Assembly (NCBI RefSeq): GCF_932274485.2
Contig: NC_065882.2
Span: forward strand, 54,039,431 to 54,103,430
Source of the DNA: Patella vulgata
Taxonomy: Eukaryota > Mollusca > Gastropoda > Patellidae
DNA length: 64,000 bases
Direction: 5' to 3'
The notes under the pieces are model-generated. The model had not been told where the DNA came from, did not search any database, and saw nothing but the letters and a program-made list of their open reading frames with translations. This document shows, piece after piece, positions 1 to 13,651 of this stretch. The first letter of the stretch is position 1, and every line of letters begins with the position of its first letter. The translations under genes and the position numbers were made by a program.

Positions 1-2141
1 CCTTTACCTTGAAAGCTGCAGTTGATATATTTTGATGGTCGGATGGTAAGTGGTTGCCCCCAGACATCTCCGTCATTCATTTACGCTTTTATACCCCAGT
101 GACAGCCACGGTGATAAAAAATAATGTATTTCCGAGGATTAAGTGTGGCAGTTGGTAGTACCAGGTCATCCTTGCAGTCTGTGAGGGAAAGGCAACCTAA
201 ACACGGTGCAATATTTCCAATAGAATCATCTTGTCTTTGAGTCATTGATCATGAATTAGTGTAACGTTAACCCAAGCTATTAAAATCTCTTAATCGTAGT
301 TGAATGTGCTCAGTCAGAATAAAACATGAGCTTGTCCTTTTAATAAATTGTGTGAATCTCTTAATAATTGATCCACCGATTGTGTAAAATTAAGTATCAA
401 AGGTATTATAAAGATAACAAAACAAACTGCAGAAAAAACCTTTCTGGTAGATTAAATCAAGAAACACGTTAATAATTTACTATAACAGACATATAAGTTG
501 ATATTAAACTCGTTATCTGAACAGTCAGTACTGATCATGACTTGGGGGATAATTGAAAGCACTAAACCCAGAGGTCCTAAAGCTTTTATTAGAATCCAAC
601 CAACCATGTTAAATACGTTGATACAATCCACATCTCCTTGGAATTCATAAATGTATAGAAACGGTCACAGGTTGAAGATTCCAAATTATTATCGCGAACA
701 TGGGCTTAACGATAGAAGAGTGCCAATAAGACCCATCGGAGAGCAAAATTATCCTGAAGATAATGGATATCCGTACTGAGTATTCCATGTAGTCTTGGCT
801 CGACTGAAATTGTGAGACCAATAAATAGTGAGTAAAATACACCATTTGATGCTAACAGAATTCTTCGCAAAATGGCAAAAGAATAAAGTAAAAGATAGTA
901 ATATATATTCGTCAACGGATATAAATTTTGTTGTGGCAATGCACAAAGGGAAATCGTGACGAATTTCTGCTGCCAACATCCACAATAATCTAGACTTCCA
1001 ACGGGGCGGTTAGTATATGGGCAGTTAGTTGATTGAGTTGGTGTAACCAAGTGATCATGCAACGAGAATAGGTATCAAATGCACTGGATTACAGGTATTA
1101 GTCGGGTCACAACCCCCAGATCCGTGACCATTTCTCGGGGAACAAGGTTTGACAATGGTTCTGATAGAAGGGACTCGAGTGAAGCTTTGTAGTTTCTCCT
1201 ACCTTTGAAATCTACGGGCTAACCCCAGGAGAGCCGAAAAGCAAGGATGGCCGCCAAAAATGGTCTAAAATTGACCTTGATAAACATTGTTGACGAAATG
1301 AACCATTTAATATATTAAGCGACCCATTTTGGACAGTTTCCGATTCATTTCACAAATGATTGATTCAATATGGCCATTAAAATCCAAATGGCGACGGAAA
1401 TTGGATCGAAAAGTATTCTTCTAATACCAATCGGAACATAGACGTGTCGCATGCCGTTTCGGAGTTTGTGGGGGACGAGAAACACGAAAAAGCCATTTCC
1501 AAGCCGATAGACCCATTTAGAAAGGAGATAGCATATATTTCAGCTGTCATAATACATTATAATGCAATATATAATGTATTCCGCACTGTGACTCTCAAAT
1601 CTCAGAAAACATGTGCGGCGAATCTGAGTATTTTAAGTCATCTATAGGAGTATTTATATTTTGGGAGATATTGACCGAGAAGTGGTTTTAAACGCATAGA
1701 TCATCAGGTGTATAGACAACACTTCCTATTCACTACTTTCCAGCCATTCCTAAAAGGTGATGGTGGATTCTGGAATCTGTAATGCAGCATAATGTAAGGT
1801 TGGTAGTCAGCTCTTTTGACCTTTTGCATAAAATTATAGCGATCTATTAACATACGAGTGGTACATCCTACAGATTGTTGCTTCCAAGTCCCAACACACT
1901 TTATGGTCAAATAGAAGATATTTTATACAAAATCTGCTTCTTTTTCGCAATGGCTGAATGAATTTTTCTGAAATGTGGTAAGGATAACACTAAGATAAGA
2001 GTTTTATGTCTGAAAGAAATTGGAGAATTTTGATAACTATTATTGACATGAATGTTACTTATCGAATGCAATTGCTCAATCTCATAGTTTTGGTAAAACA
2101 TTACCTTGATATACAGCAAATTTTCGACTCCTCCAGACCCT
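1..2141. other. Region without recognised gene
   Basis: The part from 1080 to 1500 is richer in GC, with ATGGCCGCC-like and CAAATGGCGACGG stretches, and may be an unrecognised old repeat. Frames of up to 118 codons on the minus strand at 645-1062 show no family resemblance and overlap each other in two frames. No splice-supported exon found. Confidence 0.4.
1551..1580. repeat. AT-rich hairpin
   Basis: AATACATTATA and TATAATGTATT pair around an 8-nt loop. No neighbouring gene; may be a chance fold. Confidence 0.4.
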
Positions 2142-2145
2142 TTAA

Positions 2146-2794
2146 TGGGTTAAAACAAAATTTAATAGGTATATTGATTGAGTGGTGCTTGTCCAGGATT
2201 TTCAACTGGACAGGAAATGGACCAGAGGCGTGTAATTGGAGGAAAATAGGTGAGAGGGTGATTCTTCTTAAAGTCCTGATGGATTGCAGATAAATTCATA
2301 ACTATTGCCAGGATTATGCTGGACCAGCTTTATGGAGAAATTTGTATTTAAATATTTAGTCAAAATGTACTGTTAAATGCAGCTCCTGCATAATTCTGGC
2401 AATAGATTAAGAATTTAGCTGCAGTCCATCTTGAGTTTTAGGAGAATCAAAAGTCCATAATGTCTAATTATGTCCTTTCACCGTGCCAATGTCGGCCGCG
2501 TGCAGAGGTTTGACGATGCCGGGGGTCATTATTTGCCCAGATTGCAAATCCAATACTCAAGAATAATGCCTACTAGTGAGAAATGTGAGAAAAGAGACAT
2601 TTCATATAAGTATATAAAATCAGATGAAATAAACTTTTTACAACAAAGGTAACAGCGATAATTTCAAATTTCAACAAACGTAATTTTGATTTCAATCATT
2701 GAGTGGATTTAACATGAATTGGATGCCTGGCGCATGAACGGACTTGAACAAGCACCACTCAATCAACATACCTACCAATTTTTGTTGAAACCCA
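2146..2794. mobile_element. Non-autonomous TIR element (MITE) flanked by TTAA
   Basis: About 58 bp at the left end is repeated inverted at the right end; both arms contain ATTGAGTGGTGCTTGT. The ends begin TGGGTT and are bounded by TTAA on each side (2142-2145 and 2795-2798). TTAA target duplication is the habit of piggyBac and Kolobok transposases. The 649 bp between holds only short frames and no transposase, so it is a deletion or foreign-filler derivative. The superfamily is an inference from the TTAA alone. Confidence 0.65.
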
Positions 2795-2798
2795 TTAA

Positions 2799-5700
2799 AG
2801 TAAGTATATATTATGATAGCTGTAATATATGAAGGATAAGGTTCATGGATATCTGTAACAATTTATGGTTGTTATTATTAAATGTGTAGGCGGGAACAAG
2901 CCTGTAACTAAGGGGGGTGGGGGCAGGAGTGGGCGATTTCAGAGGTAGCAAACTACAAAATATCTTCACTAGGGTCCCTTTTATCAGAAATCATCGTCAA
3001 AACTTGTTCCCCGACAAATGGTCTTGGATCTGGGGGTTGTGAACCGACTATATCACGCATAACAATCTTTGGTACGAACTTTATGCTTGTAGCAAACAAG
3101 AACCTACAGGGCGTGGGCGTGGTTAATCTTTTCAAGCACGATTAACCAGAAAGCATCAAAAATCGCACTGGCGAAACAATGTCCCCTGCGGTTCAACTTC
3201 ATTGGTAACCAAGTCGGGGTTTACTAGTCGACCCACATAATAAGTCCACAATAAGCATCAACTCAATGTTATTCAGTCTTATAGAGAATTTCAATAAAAA
3301 GATCTTCATAATACTGTATTGAGAAACATGTCCATTATATACAACTTAAGAGAACTACATTCAATGTTTTTTGCATAAACCGCAAACTAAACAAAAGATG
3401 GAAATAAAAAAAAACACTCCAAAAATACCTTAATTTCTATATAAATACGTGGGATATCAAAGTACTTTGTTTTCGGGAATTTGGATAAGATTCTTCCTCG
3501 TGAGCTACTCAGCAAAATGGGAAAAGGAACACCTTCCAAAACTTTCCCTTGAGTTGAGCTCACCAAAAGTGTGGACGGATTACGGATACTGGTAACAACA
3601 ATATACATGTAGACCCACATTAAAGAAAATATTATAAATTATTGTGTTAAATTACATATGGTGTCAGGCTGGTTCAACACCACATTCCTATTTTATTTAT
3701 CTCGGGATGGAAATTGTCGATACTTGAAGTGTTGTTCTTTTCTCGTTGATAAATATATTGCCATTATAAAATCTATAAGATACCAACCCGTACTTAAGAG
3801 TTAGTTGCGGGCTTCTGTTTGCTAGAAGTGTTGAATATGTATATTTTTGGCAGTACTAATTAGGCCTTTCTTAAAGAGGTATTATCACGTTAACCAAGAA
3901 AATAATACAGTTACTTTTACGTTGTAACACATTCTAAATAACCCCACACCGAACTAAAAGAACACTAACCAAAAATTTCAAACAATGTACTGAACGACTA
4001 CTAATTTTAAACATAAAACGTTTACATCGCAGAAATGGGTTGACAAAGATTATGTTTAATGAGTTTAACTCTTTAACTTACAGGAGTCATGGTAGTCTAG
4101 TGGTGATTGCAGAGTATTCTATGCGATATTTTCATCGTAGTCCTTTGATGTCAAGAACCATTAATTGCTGAAGAAAAACTGGCATTTGCTACCAGTGTAC
4201 ATATATCACTATTCAGCTATTTCTGGTTCCATCGACTTGTGGCTTTATTGAGTAACACAACCTTCTGGAATAGGGCGATTGGGAAAAATGGATTATACCT
4301 GTACTTACATATTCTCCTACTTTTAGAATAGAACGCCTTACAAGTATAAGAATACCCGTAACAGTTTTGTAGGGAAAACATGGAATTGGTTTTTAGAAAA
4401 GCATTTCCATTATAGTCTTTGACACTCACATACTATTACAATATATTTTTTTTTATATCATACAATGTCAACCAACAGCAAATCATTTAAATCACCTCGA
4501 GAGTACAGTATATGTTCCTACTTCACCTTAATTTATTTACAGCGACAAGGTATGCAATGAGCTATCAATTATACACAAGCATGTGAAAGTACTATAAGTG
4601 TTTAAAGATAAAATATACCTATTAAAATGGCAATGGCTCTTAGCTAGTAAGGCAGAACAATAATTCGTATTTAATTCTTTAACCTTACTAGTTGTGGGAT
4701 TTACTTATTAATTTATAAATTATGTCATTTTAAGCTCTGATACTTACAGTGTTCTGGAATAATACCAGTTTTACTCTCTATAATGCCACTTTCTGTAAGG
4801 AAACGGTATATTAATTGGCAGCTAATTAATGTTTAGCCATTGTAGCCTATTTAAGTATTATTCAAATTCTAATAGATTTGTAGATGTTCACAATATGCAA
4901 AGGTTGGGCGTGGTTTGTTAATATGACCCAAGTCTTTAACATTTTAGTGTTCTGCCCATAGCTGATTATCGCAAAGTTATTGAAAATCGCCAAAAATTGT
5001 TCCCTGACACCAGACTGGGATAAAAACTCTCATATTATATCAATATAAAAATATTGGTATAGGAAGTGTTGATTAATTTTCAAATCGTAATAATATAATA
5101 TCCTACTGATGATCTTGTATAATATGGTTGTTATTTGAAGATGAAGTAGCTTTGAGGAATAAAATCTATCTATAAAATCCATCAATGTCATGATCGGAGA
5201 TCTTTAATGGTATTTGTTTTATGATCGCATCATGATAAGTTTTGAATTATGAAATAAGTACATTAATGTAGATAATAAAAAATTTATCAGGACAAAATCG
5301 ATTCTTTAGATGAATTAGTTCCCCTTTCAGAAAATATAATACTACAGTTTATATATTTTACCAATTTTGATGTGTTTCATAAATGGCTAAATTTATGAAT
5401 CTGTGAAGATGTAAAATCAGAACTTCAATTTGAACTAATATCCAGAGACGGATTCAGGAAAAATGAGGCCCTGTTCTAGTTAAGTTATGAGACCCCTTAT
5501 TTGGAGAATGAAGGAGATAGACCCGACATGCCTACACAGACAATCCAGTATACGTGCTCAGAAAATTTTGGAGTAATTAATATATGACATGTTACCTAAT
5601 CAATCATTATTTTCAACAAGTTCTAGGCAATTTTTTTTAATTATCACGGAAGATGACCCCCACCCCCGCCAACACATACACACACTCCCCACTGGCCAAC

Positions 5701-6857
5701 GGGGCCCTGTACTTAAGCACAGTAGTGGTAAATCCGGCACTGCTTATATTACTTACGGTTTTGGCAACAGATCTGCCCGGTTGCAATCCATAAATAGCTG
5801 TGTGGGTGAATAACCAATCTTTAATATTGTGATAAGAGATTCATTGTATTAATACTTGTAAGATGAAAGTTAAATCTTGTAAGATGAAAGTTAAATCTTG
5901 CGTACATAAAGATCAAAATGTCATTTCAGCTGCTCTTTTACTTGCTTGTTGAGACTTCATTTTTAAAATTAAATAAGTGGTATAAAGAAAGATAAATATG
6001 TTACTTCTACACAGTACATGTAAATAAAAATAGCTTCATGGATAGAAATCTTGTAAGATTCTAGTTAAATGGTTTAAAATCCGAGAAATTGTGTTCTAAA
6101 TAAATCTGGATTGACTGGAATCAAAGAAAAGTTTGATGAAAAGTTCAAAGAAAGAAAGTGAAACATAGAGCTTGTCAGGAAGTCGAATTACATTAAATTA
6201 TTACCATTCATCATGGGATTTGCTGGTGCTTTGTTTTCCTCCAACTAGAACACATTAAAGTGATTAAAGGAACACACACCTGTGAGATAACAGCTGGTCT
6301 AGTGTGTTCTGAGTGTGGACACAAATATGAGCACTAAACAAGACTGGAATGCTAACAAGGAATGAGTTTGTGTCTAATTAACCTTCACAAAGCAGTTGGT
6401 GAGGTCTTCAGACATGATTAACATGCATGTGCACACATATTATACTATTGATTACACGTCTTCTTCAATTATTTCTCTATATTGGTCATAAAGAAGATCC
6501 GACGTGGAGCATCAGCCAAACACCGACAATATGTTAGATATCCAACCTTCCATGAACAATTTATGCCCCATGTGTGCAACTTATATTTTTTACGAGATTG
6601 TGCCAGAAATTCATTTAGAACTATGACAACACGCATATTATACCCAAAAGAAACATGGTTTGTATGTGTGAAGAGCCATTTTTAGCAGCCATGATATCTT
6701 TCCCATACATAATCCTTAAAATTAAGAAGGGCTTTTACTAGCGAGTCGTGATAACCCATGACGACAATTTCCTTTGATCTTGGAAGCCAATTCTATTGTT
6801 GTTTTTAGTGTTTACCGTCCGCTTCAACCGAGGTTGATATCGCAGATAAGTTGTCTT
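2799..6857. other. Region without recognised gene
   Basis: Mostly plain AT-rich DNA. A G-rich run (2908-2930) and GGGCGTGG-containing blocks at about 3110 and 4905 followed by similar AAATCGC..AACAATGTCCC-type sequence suggest two pieces of one unidentified repeat. A tRNA-like GGTAGTCTAGTGGTGATTGC sits at about 4089 without a B box. Confidence 0.4.
5856..5899. repeat. Two tandem 21-bp units
   Basis: TTGTAAGATGAAAGTTAAATC is present twice without gap. A diverged third copy (CTTGTAAGATTCTAGTTAAAT) occurs 150 bp downstream at about 6050. Confidence 0.7.
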
Positions 6858-6985
6858 ATTTTCATTTTTTATTATTATCTTTGCGCACGTGCAGGCGTCT
6901 CTGCTGTGGGAAGAAACCGGAGTACCCGGAGTAAACCCACGAGGTTGAGAATGCGTCCCTATCTCCAAGCCACATACGCTCACAT
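6858..6985 (-). mobile_element. SINE-A fragment (core only)
   Basis: The block containing GAAACCGGAGTACCCGG and AAACCCACGAGGTTG matches the middle of the better SINE-A copies at 20229 and 35464. The tRNA-like head and the GA-rich tail are missing or too altered to see. Orientation is taken from the full copies, whose tRNA head lies on the minus strand. Confidence 0.6.
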
Positions 6986-7981
6986 CGAAATTACAGTGCC
7001 GATGAAAAATTAAACATAGTGCACATTTCACAGAAAGTCCTTGTCATCGGCCATGTTACCGAAAAGATAAACACAAACTTATGCATACGCATAAATCTTA
7101 AAAGAAGTGAAACGGTAAGCCCTTGGTTCATTGGGCTACTCTGCTTGATAAAATACATGTGTTGTAGAATGTTTTATGGCAATTATTTAAGTGATAAAGA
7201 TCGTAATCTACAATTTAATTATAATGATAGTATTGGTTAATACCTCATAGATTATTTAACATATATACACCGTTTTATTATCTCTTATCGCATGCACGGT
7301 AACTAACATTACCTCCACACACTAGTAAATGTACGACAAATTAAATATCAAACTTCTTTGGAGGAAAATCAATTCATATTCCAGACACATTTGATTGAGA
7401 TAAATAAGCTATGTGCATGCTCTATCTAATATTCTCTTTATAGGTTGTAAATTAATTAAAGTTTATAATTAATATTTTTTTCTCAATTAACTTAAGTGAG
7501 TTTGATGAGCTAATACTGGATAGGGTAAATAGGAAGGCTTGTTGGAATAAGACAACTGGGCTAGCTGGTTTGAATGTCTACTATATATTCTAAAGTGAAG
7601 TTTGTTAATTTTGTTCTCTTTAAAGGAATAATAGCAATGTTTAGTGGGTGATTTCAGTAGGGTTCTCATTAACATGCCCCTAATATCAACAATCAGTTTC
7701 AAAGAAATGCTATGTAAGGCTTTATTTAACTCTGTCTGGGAAACAATTTCTAATTCCTGGTCTCCTCAATTACAGTTGGGTTCTCCTGTGCCTATCTGAC
7801 CTTTTGTTTTAAAGAAAAGCTATGCAAGCTATACAAATTTCTAATTTCTGGTCTCCCGAGGACTACAAAAATGACTTACATGTATATCCATAGCAGATAG
7901 CTATTGAAACATCGAGTCAATAATAGGATATGATGATAGAATACTGTTAGATATATGTCTGCTGTTTGTAATTATATTATA

Positions 7982-8234
7982 AAATGAAATAGTGTTTAAC
8001 GTCCTACTTTTCAGGACCAACCAGGCTAATGAAGACAAACATTTTGCCGAACACTTCATCGAATTCCAACTGGCAAGTGCTCTTTCGCATGCACAGGTAC
8101 CATCCAAATGACTCATTGCCTTTCCTTGCACTGACAAGAGAGAACCAGACTAGACAATCTTGTGGAACATTCATAGCCAACACCTAGATCGATCTCAGGG
8201 GCCACTTGATTAGTGAGCCAACGTCATGTGGCTC
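7982..8234 (-). mobile_element. SINE-B copy
   Basis: Reading the minus strand, the copy runs from a damaged tRNA-like head (GAGCCACATG) through a body shared with the copies at 24092, 29156 and 62950 to the 3' end GTTAAACACTATTTCATTT. Shared body motifs include TTCGATGAAGTG and the CTTCATTAGCCTGG block. The head has lost most of its A box. Old and moderately diverged. Confidence 0.65.
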
Positions 8235-10278
8235 TCATAGTTATATCATGAGGTATGATCTGTCAATGCAACTGTATATTCCAACGAAAACGCGGTTATA
8301 TGACAAGATAGTAAGAAAAAATAAAGTTTGACTAATAACAATATTTGCTTAAAGTTTTTTAAAATAATGTAGGCTACACAGTTATTGGGGTAAGAAAAAA
8401 AAATACATTAAAAGTAATAATAAAGAAATGATATAATTTTAATCTAAATGACTAGAATTCCACAGATCATAAGTACAATTAGATATCTTTATAATGATTT
8501 CCCTCCTAATCAAATCTACATAATGAGTTTTTTTTAAATGTATATCTGGGAATTTCAGATCCCTGGTGGTCTCCTAAAAAATATGATAATCAAAAATGTC
8601 TGAGTTCCTTGGAAATCACAACATAAAAATGTCTAAATAGTTTCAGAGTTTGAAATCAATGCCCTAAAAACCTATAGATTCATTACAAAGACTAGTGGTT
8701 TAAAATGGTGATGACAGCAACCAATTTCCATTTATTAAAGTCTGTTAAAGGTTTCTGTATTCATTAGAGACATAGTTGTGATACAAAACTTACTTTTATT
8801 CTAGTTAATTTTCTCTTCCATTAACTGTGTGCTGCAGGAGCTACAATGGGAAGTTAATACTGTAAGTTAGAATTATTGGAGTCAAAAGTCAAGGGGCTTT
8901 AAGTCCCTTCTGCTCTGATAATCAATACTTCTTTATGCTCTTTTTTTTATTCTAGATAGGTTCATTATCACACTTCTGTCACATCTTATTAAGATGAAAG
9001 ACAGTATTTCTTAAACTACCGAAAAAAACATCTCCATTCCATAAACACATTCTTCTTTTACAGGATTAAGTATACAAACTTATTTGCAGCTTTTAGCTTC
9101 CTGAAAAGATAAATAAAATGGCCAAACTCCAAACCACAAAAAATCTTTCAGTAAATTTATTTCAAGGAATTATAAAAAATACCTTATTACAGAATAAAAA
9201 GCTGTTCAGATGCCTGAGTAGTGCCAGTGGTGGTGTCCTGAATTAAGACTAGATTGAACTAGTTCAATTCTAACTTCAGTGGCCGACATTACCCCTTTTC
9301 AAAAAGTGTGCTTCAAAGGATCTTTGTGTCCTTTAATCTGTATAGCTAACTTAATTTGCTAGAACTTTAAAAAAACGTTTTCAGCTGGTTCAAACATTAA
9401 ACTTCTATAACAAGTATGTCTGAGACTTGATATGTTCAGAAGCTTCTTGGTCAATTCAGGTTTACACAGCCAACAAATAACATCTTAAACTTAGCAAGCT
9501 TTAACCTAAATCATATAATGTCTGGATTTCAGATTTGCATATAGCCACCACTGTTTACTGAATTTCATGCACATTTGTTAGAGATTTCAAAGGTTAGCTA
9601 TCTTCAGATAAGTTCCAACACAAGTTATTTCTTTAAATATTGCTTAGTAAAGAGAGATATATAGTATAAAAATATATTTATATACAGCTTTGATTGTAAC
9701 CTAGGGGGTTACTTCCATAAAAACGTGAACAACTGTATAATCTGGATATGGATTTATTCACCAGCAACAATATTAAAAACAATTTACAACTGAAAAGGAA
9801 TGAACAAGACGATGTGCATTATTTATGATAAAATAATATCCCACTATATGAAACTTTAATCTAATTTATGACTTGGTTGTGAGAACACTAATCTCCAATA
9901 GTTTTGAAAGTTTGATTAGTTGCACAAGAGAAGATGAACAAAATGTCGCCACTAGTGACTTATACTAAATAAAAATATGTTAATTATAAAGACAATAGAT
10001 AAGGGTGTAGAAGGAGCTTAATTAAATCCTAAAAACAACTATGCAATAAAACATCTGTTTGTAAAAGACTAAAATAATGAATATATTTAATTATATTGAA
10101 ACAGGCATAGGAGATTAGTGTCTGATTATAGGTATTACTGGTCTTAATTTACAATGTATAATATTCTGTTATAATAAAATGACAAGAACTATTTATTTAT
10201 GAATATACATAACACAAGAAAAATATGTTGTCTAAGCATTTTGTTCAAATTCTTGGTTATATGTAATGAAGCCAAACT
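8235..10278. other. Region without recognised gene
   Basis: AT-rich sequence without long frames, repeats or convincing splice-bounded exons. Nothing further seen. Confidence 0.4.
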
Positions 10279-11419
10279 GTAGTCCGACAGGACTATGGCT
10301 GGACCTGGGAATTGTATACAAAGTTTTATTATGATTGATTTTAGTACCCTAGAGTGTCCTCTTTCAGAATCTGCCGGGTGAACCTCGGTCACCCTTGAGC
10401 GTTTTTAGAAATTCAAGATGGCGTCCAAGATGACCCCATTTCAAATAATATTTAGTCTAGAATGATAATTTTGGTGTCTAACCGTATGTTGTTGGGGTGA
10501 TTAGATGATAGTAAAATCAAACATGCCAGACAATATGTTTTTGTAACTTGTTAGCGATGGTTGGAAGTGACTTTTTCACCAAACCTGACTACATCTAGTG
10601 ACAAACTATATATTTCTGGACATAGGAGCATATGAGCAATACGATAACACCACAGACATGACTATTGGGGCCCCCAGGGCCAACTTGCTCCAGGGTCTGT
10701 CACATGTAAATGCAATAGTGACATCCCATGTAGTACGCTTGCTTGTAGCTGTAGTACTAGGGATGGCTTATAATGTACATTATTTTGAGCTTGTTCTGTC
10801 GCAGGTTGCAGCCAGAAACACGACTAAAGGATTAAACTGAATATTACCTAGTTTTGTGGGGTTTATTTTCGTGTTTTGCGGGTAGAATTTGATTTCTTAG
10901 ATTTTCAAAAAACAGCTTGTGTCCTCCTTTTCAGGGCAGGCCCAAGTTGTCCTGTAACACCTGATAGGCATGTATGTGGTGTTATCGTATCACTCATATG
11001 CTCCTATATCCGGAAACATATAGTTTGTCTCTAGATATAGTCTGTTTTGGTGAAATAATGAACCTCAACGACCGCTAACGAGTTAAAGGGCCATATTGTC
11101 TGGCATTTTGGACTTTATTATTATCTAATTACCCAACAACATAATGAACGATTTCAGTCTATTCCTTGACCCCATAAACATACGGTTACACACTAAAATT
11201 ATCATCCTAGAATAAATACTATGAGAGCTATTGGGGATTATTTAAAATGGATCGCGTCTTGGTTGCCATCTTGTATTATTCAAAACGCCCAAGGGTGACC
11301 AAGGTTCACCTGGCAGATTCTGGAAGAGGACACCCAAGGCTACTAAAATCAATCACAAAAAAAACTTTGTATACAATTTCTAGGTTCACTCAAAATACTG
11401 GGTTTGGCGATCGGACTAC
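10279..11419. mobile_element. 1.14 kb element made of two long inverted arms (foldback type)
   Basis: The left arm (about 10279-10670) is repeated inverted in the right arm (about 10965-11419) at roughly 80 percent identity by eye, with small gaps. Shared blocks include AAATTGTATACAAAGTTTT, ATGATAATTTT, TAACCGTATGTT, ATGCCAGACAATATG and AGGAGCATATGAG. The right arm has insertions of 10-50 bp compared with the left. The spacer is about 300 bp. Small frames in the two arms give similar peptides only because the arms are copies. Termini share GTAGTCCGA; no clear target duplication. Could be a foldback/MULE-like element or an inverted duplication of one repeat. Confidence 0.65.
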
Positions 11420-11749
11420 GGAAGCAGGGCCGAAGAACCAAACAGTTAATACCAAACCAGAATACATGTACTCGTGGCAAACCAATAAACCAAACAAAGG
11501 CTTTTGATGTGTTGATATCCCCCAAAAAATGAAGAATAAAATTCTTGGTTATACTTACCACATGATCAATGTTAATTCAAACCTTTATCCAACTGGGAGA
11601 GTTTATGTTTTAACTAACAAACCTTCCATTATCATGATGCACCATTAGAATTTTAATTACCACAACATGATTTCTCTTACAAATGCTTTAATCTGCAAAT
11701 GAATATGGTAAACAAAAGAAATTAATAACTATATCTTATATCATCAGGT

Positions 11750-13180
11750 ACACAGCAAGCAGTAAGTCCCATATTCATTAATCGGACATTTATTTTTTTC
11801 AAAGGTAGCAAGCAATCAAACAGATTATCACCTATACACTAAGTTTCATCACTCTCAATCAGATAGAATCAAAGTTATCTTGTCTCAAAGCATCGACCAA
11901 TGAGATTGCTTAGCTCTGCTTAGATTTAGCTCAAAATGTTAAATCATTGAACTCAGTCAAGACATTCACCTAATGAACATCTACATCAAGTTTAACCATT
12001 CTACCTCAATTAAAAGCAGAGTTGTTATGTTCCAAAGTCTTGACCAATCAAATTGCTTATCGCTCTTCTTACCCTGAGCAGAAAATTCTCATCATCAAAA
12101 TTAGACACGGTAATGATATAATGAATCTATACTCAGAGTTTCATCACTCTCACTTAATTAAAACCAAAGTTATCGTGCCCCAAAGCATCAACCAATCAGA
12201 TTGCTTATCTCTGCTTACCGTAAGCAGACAATGTTCATCATCAAACTCAATCAAGTTTGAACATTTTACCTCAATTAAAAGGAGAGTTATTGTGTTCCAA
12301 AGTCTCTATTTATCAAATTGCTTATCGCTCTGCTTACCTTAAGCAGAAAATGCTTATTATGGAAATTACTCAAGGTATTGATGTGATAAAACTATACACC
12401 AAGTGTCCTCACTATCACTTAATTAGAACTAAAGTTATCAACTTATTGTGTCCCAAAGCATCAACCAATCAAATTGCTTATCTCTGCTTAACCTAAGCAG
12501 AAAATTCTCATCTTCGAACTCTGAATTCCATCAAGGCATTCACCTAATAAACACCTACGCCAAGTGTGAACATTACAGCTCAATTAGAATGAGAGTTATT
12601 GTGTTTGAAAGACTCAACCAATCAAATTGCTAATCGCTCTGCTTACCCTGAGCAGAAAATGCTCATTATAGAACTTAGTCAATGTATTGATGTAATAAAA
12701 CTATATACCAAATTTCATCACTCTCATTTAATTAGAACTAAAGTTATCATGTCCCAAAGCACCAACCAATCAAATTGCTTATCTTTGCTTACCCTAAGCA
12801 GAAAATGCTCATCTTCGAACTCCATCAAGGCATTCAAGTAATAAACACATACACCTAGTTTGAACATTCTAGCTCAATTAGAAGGTGAGTTATTGTGTTC
12901 CAAAGTCTCGGCCAATCAAATTGCTTATTGCTCTGCTTACCCTGAGCAGAAAATGTTCATTATTGAACTTAGTCAACCAATCAAATTGCTTATCTCTGCT
13001 TACCCTAAACAGAAAATGCTCATCTTTAAACTCCATCAAGGCACTGAACATTCTAGCTCAATCAGAAAGAGAGTTATTGTGTCCCCAAAAGTTTGACGGA
13101 CAGACAGACAGGCGGACGGACAGACAGACAGACGGACCCATTTTAATAGTCACCTGCTTTCTTCGAAAGGCGGGGGACAA
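11750..13180. mobile_element. Pearl-like element, copy A (longest repeat array)
   Basis: After a degraded left end comes a leader repeat, then an array of ~150 bp units, an ACGG/ACAG microsatellite (13093-13137) and an end with a small hairpin (CTTTCTTCGAAAG) followed by GGCGGGGGACAA. Units alternate between two types (see the repeat entry). The order of left end, internal tandem repeats, short microsatellite and hairpin end matches bivalve pearl elements and related Helentron-associated elements. That classification is inference. No Rep/helicase coding remains. Confidence 0.7.
12020..13080. repeat. Dimeric tandem array inside pearl-like copy A
   Basis: The phrase ACCAATCAAATTGCTTAT or a close variant recurs near 12043, 12191, 12309, 12464, 12617, 12765, 12911 and 12975, a spacing of about 118-155 bp with a last short step of 64. 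Units alternate: type 1 has GTTCCAAAGTCT...TATCGCTCTGC and leads to AAACTATACACC; type 2 has CCCAAAGCATCAACC...TATCTCTGC and leads to AACACCTACACC. The true period is thus a ~295 bp dimer, present about four times, the last being shortened. Each unit carries the inverted repeat CTGCTTACCCTAAGCAG or a near copy. Confidence 0.75.
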
Positions 13181-13651
13181 AAAGAAATATCTTGTAGTGT
13201 ACACTATATATATCCTAGGTAACTGGATACTCTACATAATTAAAAATTTTAACAAACGATGCTCGATTTCCAAGATGTGTCAAAAGCAAATGAATGCCTC
13301 AAAAAGAATGAATCAATGCCTTATAGATATTTATAAAGTGCCCTCTAAGTTGCATACTATCATAGTATTAAACCCATCTTCTAACTGAATTATCAATATC
13401 ACATTTAAACAAATTAGTGGTTATTGCATTCACCTCTATCAACTTACTGTCCATTTTCATCAAAATAACTGATGCTTAATAATTGTAAAGTCAATTATTT
13501 CCAAAATAATTAGGTGGGGCAAGTTAATCTTAAAAGTGAAGTGACCCCAAACAAATTGCAAAAGAAACCAATGCAGTTGGATTCAATCATGCTTATATTA
13601 GAAAACATCATACCCAAACCTTATAAGACATATAGAAATAGATTTCACTAA

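Noticed and set aside
706-1062. 118-codon minus-strand frame
   Set aside because: It overlaps another frame of similar nature in a different phase, has no recognisable domain, and its composition is that of translated AT-rich DNA.
4084-4150. tRNA gene suggested by GGTAGTCTAGTGGTGATTGC
   Set aside because: The A box is good but no B box or acceptor pairing follows; at best a tRNA or SINE head fragment.
3657-5019. Possible 1.36 kb TIR element with GGTGTCAGG ends
   Set aside because: Only about 10 bp match between the ends and no target duplication or inner match was found; chance level for this window.
12885-13388. 167-codon plus frame, the longest in the window
   Set aside because: It is the translation of pearl-like repeat units and the ACAG microsatellite; parallel frames occur in the other copies only where the repeat happens to be open.
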